Below, in pieces: positions 14,280-27,400 of a DNA stretch of 64,000 bases. The stretch comes from Phoebastria nigripes (lineage: Eukaryota; Chordata; Aves; Procellariiformes; Diomedeidae): positions 126,195-190,194 of the forward strand of contig JAYKAV010002552.1 of NCBI GenBank assembly GCA_035582835.1. Reading direction: 5' to 3'. A program made the position numbers and the translations under genes. The notes beneath the pieces were generated by a model, which was given only the letters and a program-made list of their open reading frames with translations, ran no database searches and was not told the DNA's origin. Position 1 is the first letter of the stretch. Each line of letters starts with the position of its first letter.

Positions 14280-15110
14280 TTATTACAGATATTACTTGCC
14301 CTCTCTGGGAAGTGTCTCCTCCCTCAGGCAGATCTATTCAGCGGGGTAAATTGATATTCATCAAGCATATTTCATGAACGCTGATTGTGAAATGAAACAG
14401 AATTTCGACTCAGCTTTCAGCAGCAATATCTCATCTGATTTCCATTTCTTTTTTTTCCAGAGTGCTAATGGATGATTAATTTCAACAAGCATAGCTATGT
14501 ACATTTACATAATTATTTATGAGTAATTAAAACTTCTCGCCTCCTGTTCCAGAGTCAATGTCACGTGGCCAGGAATAAAAAACGAGAAAATGATGCAACA
14601 TTAAAATGTTAGGGTAGCTTATTCCTGTAGGGTAACTGCACTTCTTTAATGTCACACGTTGAAAGCCGTGCTCAGGACCAATTAATTTCAGTCTGTGAAG
14701 ACTAAGAAAATTATTTGTATTATCTCAGTACAGATCATTACTGTCTCCCACGCATTTTAGGAGCTTTCAGAAAAATGCAATTCAGGTTCCAGCAAGATAT
14801 AATTTGGGGCCTGAGGGTAATTTCCTGTTCAGCACCTTTCCTTCATAGGGATGCTACAGCAAATGAACTATACATTTATGTATTATGATTGCTATAATAA
14901 ATAAAACAGATTTGTCTGGTTCTCCATGAACACTTAAAAGATGAAATAAAAATGCGCACTTTGGAAGAGTTTCTTATTTAAGAGTTAATTCCTGATGAAG
15001 TAGGAAAACTCATTACAAAATTAAAATTTGTATTTCAAAAAAAGCTTGAATTGGAATTGAATTAATTTCTTTCCACTCAAATTCACTTCCTTACCTGCTA
15101 AAATACAGTA
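14280..15110. other. AT-rich stretch resembling conserved non-coding DNA
   Basis: This stretch has no open frame of note but is dense in TAATTA, ATTTA and ATGAGTAATTAA-type words of the kind bound by homeodomain and POU factors. A T-rich tract ending in CCAG near 14450-14460 looks like a splice acceptor, but no open exon follows it. The base pattern resembles vertebrate conserved non-coding elements. That is a judgement by eye and was not tested by alignment. Confidence 0.25.
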
Positions 15111-18100
15111 CAACTGTTTCACGAGCTGGAATTATCTGGACAGTTGGATTTATCCATAGGAAGTTCCACCAGAGAGTCCTTTTCAGTAGGTGAAATTCAT
15201 GGAGTGTAAATAACCTGCAGGAAGAAAAGATTTGTTAGTAACAGATTGGCATAAATTATTTATTCCATATTACCATGTCAGGGAGAGCTCAGCCCTAAGC
15301 CGCTGTTTCCAACCAGGATACATTCGGAAGCACTAGGAGGGGAGTCATAGACTGGACTTCTACAGATATTTGGGAGATCATAAGACTGTATATCCAGAGT
15401 GACTTTTGCCCTGGGAGATGTAATACAGATCAAAGGACTGATCTCTCACCGCATGTCTGCTGGTAGAGGCTCCAGGGTAAGGGCTAAACCATCTAAAATT
15501 CACTTGCTGTGGGACACAAAGCTCTCCAGCCCTGAGAAACTTCTTGCAGACCACAGGTGAGAGCCAAGTGCTTTCCTGGTTTTGGGTTGTCTTGTTTTTA
15601 CTCGGCTTCAGGGGTGAAAATACCTTCTAAAAGATGCTGAAAGAGCAAGGATAATGAACCCTTAATTTCAGAAAGCGCTGCAGCAGTGTCACTCATACCA
15701 CCCCTTTGGTCCCCATGGCAGCACTGGCAACTCACTGACTGCTCTCCTGCACTAGAGCTTATAGGGGGTAAAATACTTGAGTCTTGAGTCCAAAAGCCTA
15801 TTTCATCAAATGTCCTTATCAAAACAATAAATACTATAGATTTCTACTGTAGCTTTGCAACTACTAGAGTTGTACTGGCCTTCCTAGCTTATTAAATTGT
15901 GTTTTCCTTCAACATTATAAATAATTTCTATTTCATATAGTGGCCACCTGATTAATAGGGAGAAGACGACTGGCAGATGATTTACGTGTTAGAAGGCAGA
16001 GGAAAACAGTTGGAGTAGTGAGACCTACACCATGACTTGCCATAGGGCGTGAGGATTTCAGATCGGCCAGGGAGCACCAACAGCCTGGAGGAAGAGTGCA
16101 GGCTATGGGTGATGTATTTTGGCATCAGAGGGATACAGGGAACTGCAGAAGAGAGGTTCTGAAACAAGCTCAGGCTGCAGGAGATGAAATGCTGGGAGCC
16201 CTGTAGTCCATATCCAGCACTAACTCAAGAGGCAGAAACCAGGGAACTCATCCGAGCCTGAGTGAGCAGATTTTCTGAGAGAGCAGTTTCAAGCCAGAAG
16301 AAGACAGAAAATATCCCTGGCTGACCATAAGGAAACCGAGCCTCGCCAGAGAAAACGTACGTGTCAAGGAGACCGCTCGAAAGGTGAGTGCATGTGTGGA
16401 GGAATCCAGTGGCCACGGGTGTTTGTGATGACAGCTGGTGTAAAGGAAAAAGTACTGATTTTCCAGTGGAAAAGGCGACGTCAGGATGAGTTACATCAGA
16501 ATTCGGAAAAGCACGCTTTGTATTGGAGGAGCCTAACAGGAACAGCCATGTGTTTCTGTTTTTGCTTAATGCTTGACATTAAAATCAGAAAATTTGGTTT
16601 GGGAAGGAAAAGACCATTAGTATAACTGGTAACTAACACCTTAAAAGTCTGAAAGAAATGGTAACCTCCGCGAAGGAAGGAGCGGGTGGTGCACAGCAAG
16701 TTACGGATAGCAAAACAGACGTTGGGTCCTTCTGAATTAAACATCTGTACTGTATTTGCCTGCCGTGACAGTAACCCACGCTTGGTGCCTCGGGAGGAGC
16801 GCAGGCCTGCAGGAGACCCACGCCCCTCATTACAGCGAAGAAACGCAGCGGCTGGTAAATGACAGATGTCAACGAGGAAAGGAGCTACCTTTGCGTTAGC
16901 GTCAGTCTTCACCGAGAGATCAGCGAGGACGCTGGATTACATTTCTGATAAAGCTTTACGGCCTACTCTTTCATTTCGAGTTAATTAACGTTAATGAGAA
17001 TTTTACATGGATTAGGGGGTGGCTCTTGTTTACCAGAGCGTCNGCTATGTGTGTCTATCAAGACTATTCTCATTTTACTGACTTTCAGATCCTCTTTAGA
17101 TATTAAAACCTGGAAGCTGGAGGGAAAAAGCCCTTCATCACATTTATCTTAAGTCCGTGTTTGTGATGAGTAGGTTATGGCACTCCCTAATCATTGCTAA
17201 CNTTCATTAAATTTGAGTTTCTTTCTTATTAGAACAGAATTAACCAGATGATAGGAATGTTTTAGAGAGAAACTACACTTAATGCCAAAAAATGGCACTG
17301 CAGTTGAAGGTGGAAGAGCTTAGAAACAAAAGCCGGGGAGGTTAGACTGTCAATATTTTGAACCTTCTTACAAATCCACAGACTGTTTCATTTTAAAAGG
17401 GCAGCAACAACAAATCTTCCAGAAAATTTGCTTTCATGTTTTCATGCCCATCGTCATTTCTTTGCTGTTTATTTGTTTTAAAATGCTCCACTCCACTAGT
17501 GGCCATGGTATGCTATGTTACAACACAGTGTTTCCAGACATGGAAGAATGTTTATAAATCTGTGGGGAAAGATTTAGCTATCTTTTAAAAATAGGCTATT
17601 TATGTATCTGGGTGTAAAAGACTGATGTTCATAGAGCCTCATCCCATCAGCCTTCCCTCTCCTCTGGGTCACTGTGGCCATGTTTACAGGTTAGACCTGG
17701 AACTATTTTTTTATGTTTGCCCCTGTAGCTGGAAGACATGACCACAAACTTCAGAGGCTTCATAACAAGTAAACTCTTAACGATGCCAATATCACATAGA
17801 ATAGTTGCCGGAGTTTGAAATAGCTGTGGATAAAATAGCTAAACAGAAAGAGGCTTTTAATATTTTTTTTAGGTAAGATATTACAATCAGCGCAGTGTAA
17901 GAGTTCTTACTTTGAGCACAGTCCATTAGACCTGTCTTACATATTGATCTTTTTTTTGGCCGTTCAACGGTGTATTTGCCTGATTCCACTTTACCGCACT
18001 GGCATAAAGAAGAAGTCATCCTGTGTAAGTGAAAAACTAGAGCGTAACTGGTCCAGACACCAGCCTGGGGGCTCCGCAGAAAGCAGAAATTCTGAAAAGG

Positions 18101-21100
18101 AGCTGGACAAAGCTCACAAGCCAGTACTCACCCCACGGGGAAAGGCTGGGGTACGTTCGCAGCGCTGCTCCAGCGCTTGCCGACTGCATCCCCAGAGAAA
18201 TGCCATCCTTTCCGTCCTGGGGGCAGGGAGCTGAAGTGGGAATGAATGTCTAGCAGATCTAGTGTTTGCACACAGGGAGATCTGGCAAGGGACATGTAAT
18301 AAAAACAAACCTGCAGGCACCTGGTTTGGGAAACAGGTCGTCTTCTGGTTTAACTTTTGCGAGAGTGCTTGCAAGGTCACCCAAGGACAGAAAGAAATTG
18401 GTCGATTTGTGATGTAGCACATTATCATCATCCTCCTAAAAAAGCATGGACACCTGCAAATGTATTTTAGGATTTTTGTGTAGAAATGCAACTCATGTGG
18501 GGAACTAGCTCCTGAGTTCATACTGGAGACTCAGCCCCGTCCTTTACATTTGTACAGGGCCAAGCACATNGAGGCTTGGCTGTGCCTGGCTCGTCTCGGG
18601 CTCGCAATGGCTACGGTCATCGCAAGGGTGAGGTGTGTGTTCAGCAGCTGATTGCTTTTGCGGGATGCAGTAGAAACGGCCAGTGCATGACATATTTAGC
18701 AGGAAGCATTACTTCTGAGGACGGTAAAACAATGTCACACCTAAAGAAGGGGGCACCTCCAAGCCAGTCTGACCTGGGGGATGGAGCAGGCAAGGCACTA
18801 AATATCGGGGCAGTTTCCCTAGTCGGGTCTGGCAGGGGAGCTGAGGAACAAGGTTCACTTCAAGCCGTCTTTTGAGGCCTGCTGTGTTTGCTGGTTAAAG
18901 AACTAGCGGAGAGCCCAAGGCCCTGGGCAGACATTTATTTGTGAATCCCGGGTACCATCTGGTGGTGGGTGCGGGGGGTGCNGGCGGTAAGCAGAAGTTT
19001 AATGAATATAATTTTATTGTCAAGTTGAGTTCATCACATTGTTCGTGCTCATAAAATTCAAACTCTGCAGAAAAGAAATTCGGCGACTGAAAAGCTCTCA
19101 CCCCAGATAGACACAAATTGATGGGCGAGTTATTCNGCATCTTACATTTGGGTAGATGCCATAGTTAACAGATTTCAGGCCCGATTTTCATCAAGTAACA
19201 CAATCCAAAGACGCGTACAGTGATGTTATATGCAAGTCAATGCATTCGGAAGGATTTCCCCAAGAGCTTCAAGGTGTCTAACAGCAGTTTGAAGGTTCCC
19301 GAGCCGGTCCCCAGTTTTGTCACCTTGAGACCTCCCACCTCAAGGAGCGTTCCCAGACCGCAGCGGTGTCTCTGTCTCACCCGGCCAGCGGCTACAGATG
19401 TGGCTGAGCAAATGCCAGGCTTCACGGTGGACTGACACCTGCGATACAGAGGAAAAAATATTTTTAAAGCGTTATATAAAAAGGAACCGTTTTATTTTGT
19501 AATCGGAAGTCAAGAGATGTGAGTTAAAAAGGTAATTTTAATAGTTAAGTTGGAATGGGGTGAGGACTCTGGTTACTAACAGCTGTTTGCCAATAAAACA
19601 TTCTCTGGCATTTTCTTTGAGGAAACCTCAAAAGATCTTTTCACATTAACGGTCTCCAGAATGGGTGTTAAGTTTCCTATTATTGTAAGCAAAGCATGGG
19701 AAGCCTGACACCCTGCGTGGGAGCCAGATGCCAGGCCAAGCACAGCAGCAGCTGAGGAACAGTTGAGAAATGACCAAGCACTCTTGCCAATTGGAAGAAA
19801 GAAGAGATTCCTGAGAAAATGGAGTTTTCAGAAGGAATTTGAAGATGAGTTGGGGTGACAGGAGCATGAATAAGTGATGGCTCCATTATTGTAGTATATG
19901 GAGGAAAAAGAAAAGGGGAAAAAATGTTTCAGTGATTCTGAAGAGACCAGAGTGACCAGGGGTAACGAGAGGAGCTGAGGAGAGGGAAGAGATGCAGCGC
20001 TGCAGAACGAGATGGCTCCTAATGCCCTCCATAATTCTAGGGAAAACAGAGAAAGAGGGAAGAGAGGGTGTTTGAGAAGGTCTGAGCTGGAAGTGAGGTG
20101 CTTGTCTGAAGCACCAAATCCTCAGATGAAAGGTGCTTTAGCTGTTGTATAACCTTGTTTCTAAAAAATAATATTACATTCCCAGGACCAAATATATGAC
20201 CCCTTGTAAAAAATCTGCCTGATTTTGATATCATCAGAATTTATTTCCTCAATTTAATTTTCATCAGTATGAAAAGGTAACACATATACTCCAGTTCTTC
20301 AGCCTGTTGGGTGATATCAGTGGGTGTCTATATTTGTACATATATTCCTTGCATTTATATATGTTCCTCCAGAAGGACTGATTTCTTTTTACTTGACTTG
20401 AGCATGAAAGCTCCTCTAACGCTTCTCCTGTTTGGAGAACATCAGGCAGCTGTGAAGTAATTTAATGAACCGAAAAGAAGTGATCGCTGATGATCCTAAT
20501 CAGTCAGTTCTCTGTTGCCGTTTGATATCTTCCTCCATCAAAGGAACAAATCGTGAATGCGCAAATTAAGTGCNATTTAAGGACACTTAAATATTAACAG
20601 AATGGGACTGCAGATGAAATTATAGTGGCCTTGATTCTTAGTTCTCAAAATTCCTGTCAATCGTTGTCATTGCTGTCATTATTTTGGATGTGCAAAAAAT
20701 GAGGTTTCCAAACCAGACAGCTGAATAAATCAAATAAGGCAAATACAGATATATGAAAGACAGACACTAATAATCTCTGTCTGTAAAAGAAATTCATCTG
20801 GTTGCTGCTTGCCAACATGTTTTTGTACTCTGATAATTCAAGAAAAATACTAAAATTTTAAATATTTATGCGTTACTTCTAGTTTAATTACCAAACCAAG
20901 AGGACTTGTTTCATGGCTGTGATCAATATTTGTTTTCATGTGCTGCAGCAAGGTAATAGAGACAATAATTTTTTGCTGTTCTCTCACTCTGGAGATGCTG
21001 TGGGTGAGGCTCTCCTGCCGGGAGACGCAGAAAATAAACCCCTGAAAGGGAAAGTAAAGTAAAATCTGGGCTACGGGTCAAAATGCCATTCGGTCATCAA

Positions 21101-21668
21101 GGTCACCAGTGCGAGTAAGCAGCGGTACGGAGGTGCTAGCACGATTCAAGTAGCAGCAGCCTAATGTGCATCTTAGGGATAGCAATGTCTCAAAAGTATC
21201 ACGTGCGTGATGGCGACCAAATTTGCAGGCTCCTGGCTGCATTTCAGTTGGAAGAACCGTGTCAACTCAAATATTATATAAATACCGTTCATACTCACTT
21301 GGATTTAGCGTGGTTATGTTGAAGAGCGCTGCCAGGAAGAAGGATGCCCACACACGTGTGATAGATACCTCCTTCCTCGACAGCAGCGCTGTAAAACGGC
21401 CTGACTGTTCTTCAGCCCAGCAAGAAATTTTGCAGATGCTCTAATGATAAGCTATGCAAAAAAAGGCTCATTCGCAAACTAGTTCAGGCATTACGATAAG
21501 CTGGAAGTCTGAAGCTTTATCTGAATCTGGTCACTGGATTCAGAGTGCACAGGAGCGTTTCCACGGATACCCTCACGCTATAGATCAGCTCATCCCCTTC
21601 CTTGTAGTGAGATAATTGCTGTAGATCGAGAGAGTTTGACAATATGCAGATTTTCTTTCTGCTGCTGC

Positions 21669-21688
21669 TTTTTTTTTTTTTTTTTTTT
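21669..21688. repeat. Poly(T) run
   Basis: An uninterrupted run of 20 T. It could be the tail of a minus-strand retrocopy, but no body was identified. Confidence 0.8.
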
Positions 21689-24411
21689 AGTTCAAAAATT
21701 TTTTAATTCAAAAGATCCCCAGCTTTCACAAACGAGATGTTGCATCCCTANGGTTCAGGGCATGAGATGCTGAGAGGAACACACGCTACGGCAGGGATTA
21801 CTTTTCCTGCCTGCGATATAGTTTTGTAGACTGCTTTCATTCCTGGGCTAGCTTTGCCAACGTAAGAGAGCTATACGATATCATCGCATATATAAAATGA
21901 TATGCTTCAGCTATCTTGAGAGAACAGCTTAGCTGCAGAATTGGAGGTATTGCTAGGGAACCGGTCCAGCAAAAAGTGTTTCACGGCTGCTGAGCAGCAA
22001 ATGAATGGCTAGCACAGCTCCTGCTGCCTGCCAGCCCCGTCACAGTGATGGGTAAGTGAAAACTGGTTATTGCTGCCATAAATGTCCCTCTGTGGCATTT
22101 TTTTTTTTGGTGTGTGCTGTTCCCTTGCCATCAATGAGATCATCTGACTTTTCATGGGTTAACACATTGCTTTGTGTATACTGCTATTTTTAAAAGCAAT
22201 TAAAAAGTTGAGTGGTATCACACAGCACGCTCCCGTGAGTCTCTGCCAATCAAGGTGGTTACCTTCAGCTAACTGTAGCATTTTTGATTCCACTGAGATA
22301 TGCAATTCTAGTTCAAGTAATTGTATTTGAACTATATTTTATGGTAAAAAAAAAATACTACAAAGCAAATAGCTCTTCCTGAGGACTACCTCAATTCACC
22401 AGAGCCAGTGTGGCTGAAAGCTGTTTTCGTTTTGTCCTGTCTTGAAGCCCTGATCATGATCTGTAAGGGCCGCAGCTTCTGTACCACCCCTCTCCTTCCC
22501 AGCCCTATTTCTCCTGGTTTTTATCACAGCCCAGTGTTGAGGATTAGCAAATCAAACATGCAGCTAACACCTCTGGAGGTTTTTTAATGTACCCTCTCCT
22601 TCTGTAGGTGTGAGAAGCAGGGCTGCTCCCATTTCACTTGAAGATAATGCGGTACGGTGGGCAACAGNGGGTCTTTGACATGACTTGCAGCCAATATTCC
22701 AGGATAAGACGCATGACGACCCGCCGCAGCCAAACCTCCACCAAAACCACGCTTGAATGGGTCTTCCCAGACCACGATGAGCTTTGTTAGACAAAACCCA
22801 TGGCGATTCCTTCATACGGACATCTGTGTTCATAGTGCAAATAAAATAGTGTAGGAAAGCCTATGGAGGTATGGCTTTTATGGATGGTCCTTCTCTCTCT
22901 GTCTTGTCCCAGCCCTGCTTTAGTCCCCCTTGAACTGCTTCAAGAAATCAAGCTGCCGGATTTTTTTCCGCTTTTGAGGAGTTAGTTTTCTGATGTGTTA
23001 TCGCCCCGCTGCAGCAGAGCAGAAATGCAGCGGCAGCAGCAGGGGTAAGGCTGATGGCGGAGGGAGGTTGGCAGCGGCCAGCCGTTAGGTCACTTGGTCT
23101 GCAGGGTCCCATGTTCCCCATCCACTCCCGTCGCTGCCCTAAGGAGCTGAGACTGAGATCAAGCTTTCAGGAGCACGTCTACAAGCAATGCAAAAAGCTC
23201 CGATGGTTTCTGGTTTTAAATAAATAGATCCGACGAGGATCCCACAGGAAGCCCACCACTTCGAGAACACTTATAAGGAAAAAGGAAAAACTTGCATTAA
23301 AGTCCTGCTACTCAGATCAGGGAGAATAAAGTGCAATTTCCAAGGAACGTCTTCTCTCAGGTCACTGTTTCTGACTTGGACCAGCATCTTCTGTGATCTT
23401 CTGTGTGTGGGCAAAAAGAGTTCCTTTAGATGGGGTTTCTGAGTATATAACCTTAGAGAAGAAAAAAAGAGGAGGGAAACTTAAATATTAAGAGTTTTCA
23501 GATCTGCAGAAGGACTTATGTGCCTGTTTCTTTTTCCAGTTTTCTCAGCTGGCCTCAGTAAAGACTCCCATCTCCCCCCAAACCTTCCCTCACCTCTGCC
23601 TTTAGTCTGTCACCACTGCAAGACCATTATCCAAAGCTAAACATATTTGTACCATTTTTTTCCTATTGTAAATTTCTATCGTTCCTATGCAATTTTTCTA
23701 TTTTTACACAAATAGCAAAACCATAAGATGTGTTTGTGTTACCTGTCCTGCGTGCCACTCTTTTTTGGAGGCCACGGTGGTACGTACATCTGAGGAGCTC
23801 ATCCCCTATGTCCCGGCCCAGACGCCAGCCCTGCGGCACTGCCTGGAGACACCGGCGTGCCTCAGCTAAGGGGTTGAAGACAAGTTTTCTGTTGACTGAG
23901 TGGTAGTACATTGATTAGGTGACACCCTAAGGAGTTTCTCTTGTAAATTATGCAGCAAAGCAATGGAGGTGATTTTACCACAGAAAGAATAAAGAATGAG
24001 TGCACTGATGCTCAACAAAAACTCCATAAATGAGCCCCTGATCTGGCACTGCAGCCTCTTTAGACTTTTCATGCAGAGCTAGCAGAGTCTAATCCGATTT
24101 AAAATGCATCCAAATTCCCAGCAGCAACCGGCAGGAAAGCGGGACAAAGCTGACATCCAGACGGCCAGCTCTGAGAGGGGACCTGGAGCTGAGACAGGGC
24201 TGAGACACCTGAGGCTCGGTGTCTGTCTGCAGGCACCTCGCTTCAACCAGGGCAAACTTCCNATGGCAGCAACATCGCTAAACCTGGTCCTAGTTTCAGC
24301 CATCGGCTCCAGTCCCATTTCCTCTGCCTGCCTGGGGCTTGTGGCCATCTTGACCTCAGTTTCCCAGTTATGAAAATAACATGAATGAAAACGCTTCTGT
24401 AGGTGCTGGGC

Positions 24412-24477
24412 AAAAAAAAAAAAAAAATTGTTAAAAAAAAAAAAAAAAAAGAAAGGAAAAAAAAAGAAAGAGAGAGA
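24412..24477. repeat. A-rich low-complexity tract
   Basis: Two long A runs are separated by TTGTT and followed by GAAAG and GAGA units. The layout suits a decayed poly(A) tail on the plus strand, but the sequence before it is too diverged to name an element. Confidence 0.75.
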
Positions 24478-27400
24478 ACTATTTTAAGAACTCTTTTAAG
24501 CGCTGGGGCTGACTCTATTTCTCAAGACCGGAGCAGCCCGCAGGCCATCTGTCCCCTGGAGAACTGGTCTCTGAGACTGGGCACAGAAAGATCCTCAAGC
24601 ACACCATGACTTAGAAATCAGCTCCAAGACGGGGAGGACTGTTTTATTTGCTGGCTCGGGACACCCCGTCCATGGGCTAGTAATCCTCTCTTCATCCTCC
24701 TGATGAGAGCAAGCTGAAAGAGAGGTCACCAGGATTTGCCCCAAATAGCTCGGGTTNGCAGTGTGGTCTGGAGCCAAAGTTTGGATAAGCGTAAAAAGCT
24801 TTGGATAAGCCATGTTAAAGTAAAGGTCAGATGAGATGACCACGCTGCTGATCGTTCCTGAGCAAAGTATTATTTTTGGTTTCCGCAAGGGATCCTGATT
24901 TTTGAGCGGGCAGAAGATGGCTTTTTCAGGGACTGCTTCTCTCTAACGTTAACAGGAGGTGTTAAATCAAAGTTTTCTTTTTTTCCCATACCTGTCATCA
25001 TCCTCAGAAGAGTCTCATCGAGGCCAGCTCTGAAAGCCGTATAGGCTTGCACAGTTCCTAAAATATCACAGCTGAAATTGCCAGCAATTGGTGAAACCCA
25101 CTTGACTGCAAAACCGCCCTCATTTCAAGAGCACCACACCCTGAAGACACACAGATTTTTTTCACGCACACGTCCGTCTCGGGGCCAGGGTTCTGACCCC
25201 ACGGCTGTGCTGGGATTCAAAAGGAAGATCTACTAAATCTAGAAAAAATTGACAGAGCAGAGCTGCGTCGAGAAGACGCTTTAGCAGAAGCTCCTCCCTG
25301 TCCTAAACCTTGGGCAGAGCTAACCAAACCAACCCAGGGACAAACCATTCGTTTTCATCTGCTGCACAAACATCACCAAATGCAAAGCAGCCTGGTAGAT
25401 CTCTCCTCTCCTCCTATGCTTGATTACAGGAATAAACCCACTGCCAATGCCCCGCGGGCACAGCCCTGCTCGGATGACTTCCCGATGAACATTTTTCCTG
25501 GCTCAGTTAACTGCCCCACTCATGGATTTACTTCATCCTGGTAACTGATTTGCTCTTTCCAGAGTCATATTCATTGAAACTGAATATTTAACAAAACCAG
25601 ACATGTTTATCCAATACGAGGAGTCATAGCTGGCTGGGAGAATGTGGAAACTGAAGTGATGGAGACTGCCAAATACTCATAAGCACTGTTAATGGTCCAG
25701 TGCAAGAGAAATGTCCAAAAAGACGGCTCCCAAAAGTAAAGCTTAACCCTTAGAAGGACTAAACGAGGGGAGAGATGAAGCCGGGGTTGTCTTTAACTGC
25801 TCTTACCTGCCCACGTACAGCTGGTGGTGGCAGCTTTCACAGATGCAGTGAAACACAGAGGTGAAACCGAAAAAAGCGCCGAGGCCATCTGGCACCGCAA
25901 AGGTGCTTATTTCTCTTCTGTGACAGCGGATTTCTTTAAAAGTGTGTCTTAACCCCTGGCTCTGCAGCCCCAGCAAGGCTCAGTGCTCACAGCTGACTGT
26001 GATTTACATGGATCCTGCTTTAAACGCAGCCTCTGGGTTTCTGGCATGCCTGCCTGCCGGTGGGGCAGGAGTTTTTCTCCGGAGCTGGCTTGTATAGCCC
26101 TTAGCCATTAAGTCTTCATACACTCAGCATAAAATAAAACAGAGCGAAACCTATCATGCTGATAAAGACTGAAACTAGTAATCATCACAGAGTTGGAAGA
26201 TGCAATTTAGAGACTACTACGCTATTAGAAATTTAATTCCATTGACACATATATATGAGAACTTGAAATGAATAAATACACACTTTTGGATATTTTCTTT
26301 TTGATGAAAGTCCTCCAAAGGCTGCAAAGGGGGCTAAGAACAAGTTGCTAAAGGGAGACAAAGAACATCCTCAAGATCTGCGAAGGTTGGGAGAGCACAG
26401 GAGCAAAACCATGCATCAAAAATTTGTCTTTGAGCAAAATCAGGCTCTGACCTGGCTGAAGAGATGCCAGCCAGTCCGAGCTCCAGGCCAGTTCTGCAGA
26501 TGCTGACCTTTTTGCACTGAAAATCAGAAACTGAGGGTGCCCGGCATTGCTTAAATTGACAGACGTCTCAAACGAAGGCGGTAGGAATCAGTGACTGCGT
26601 TTGAACACCAGCCTTAATTTTTTGGCCAAGTCTCTACCGGTGTTCAAACACCTCCCCCCTTGAGTGTTTAAAGCAAAAAATGGAAAACATTTTGGTGAGG
26701 ATGAAGGGCAGGAAGTCTTCAGAAAAGGGAAGCGACTTCAAGTGAGAAATTCCCCTTCACCTTTCAAACATTATCTCATACTTACAAGTCTTTTGAGCTG
26801 GCAGCTAAAAGGGGAGTTTTTGAAAGAAATATTGCCTGCTGGGCTAAATCAGGTTGCTAGAAAANGTGTAAGCAATTTTAGTAATAGCGTGCTCCTTCAC
26901 AGATTGCTGGTGCTAAGTACGGAGCAGAGGAGGGTTGGCTGGCTACAAAACGCTCAGCCCCATCCTCCTGCTCTCATTCCTCTTCCTTAGTTTTGTTCCA
27001 GAAAAGTGCATTACCTATCATCTCCCTTGGAAACCTGTCCCTATGGCAACATATAGGACTATGCTGATGCAGACATGCTAGTCCTTTGACAGGCCCTTCT
27101 TTTTGTGACAGGTCTCGTGGTAACATCCCGAGATTGTCAGAAAGATGATGTGAGATCGCCTGGGTCCAAGATACCATTTGGATGANTTTCTACTGAGAAT
27201 TTCTTTTTGCAGTCTTTCACTCTTCTAGCTCTTGAACTCTCAGTCTGTATATCACGACTGCAATTTTATCTGAAACGCGTCGCAAAACCTATGTATTTGC
27301 CTTTATCAGCAAAAATCTGTACCCTCAAATGAGATGTTTTTGACAAGACCTACTTTCCATAAAGCCACGCTGCCNAGCATCACATGCTGCTTCTGTGTTG

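Noticed and set aside
24352..24392. CTCAGTTTCCCAGTTATGAAA, resembling the 3' part of a MIR SINE.
   Set aside because: The match is short and diverged, and the core region was not recognised.
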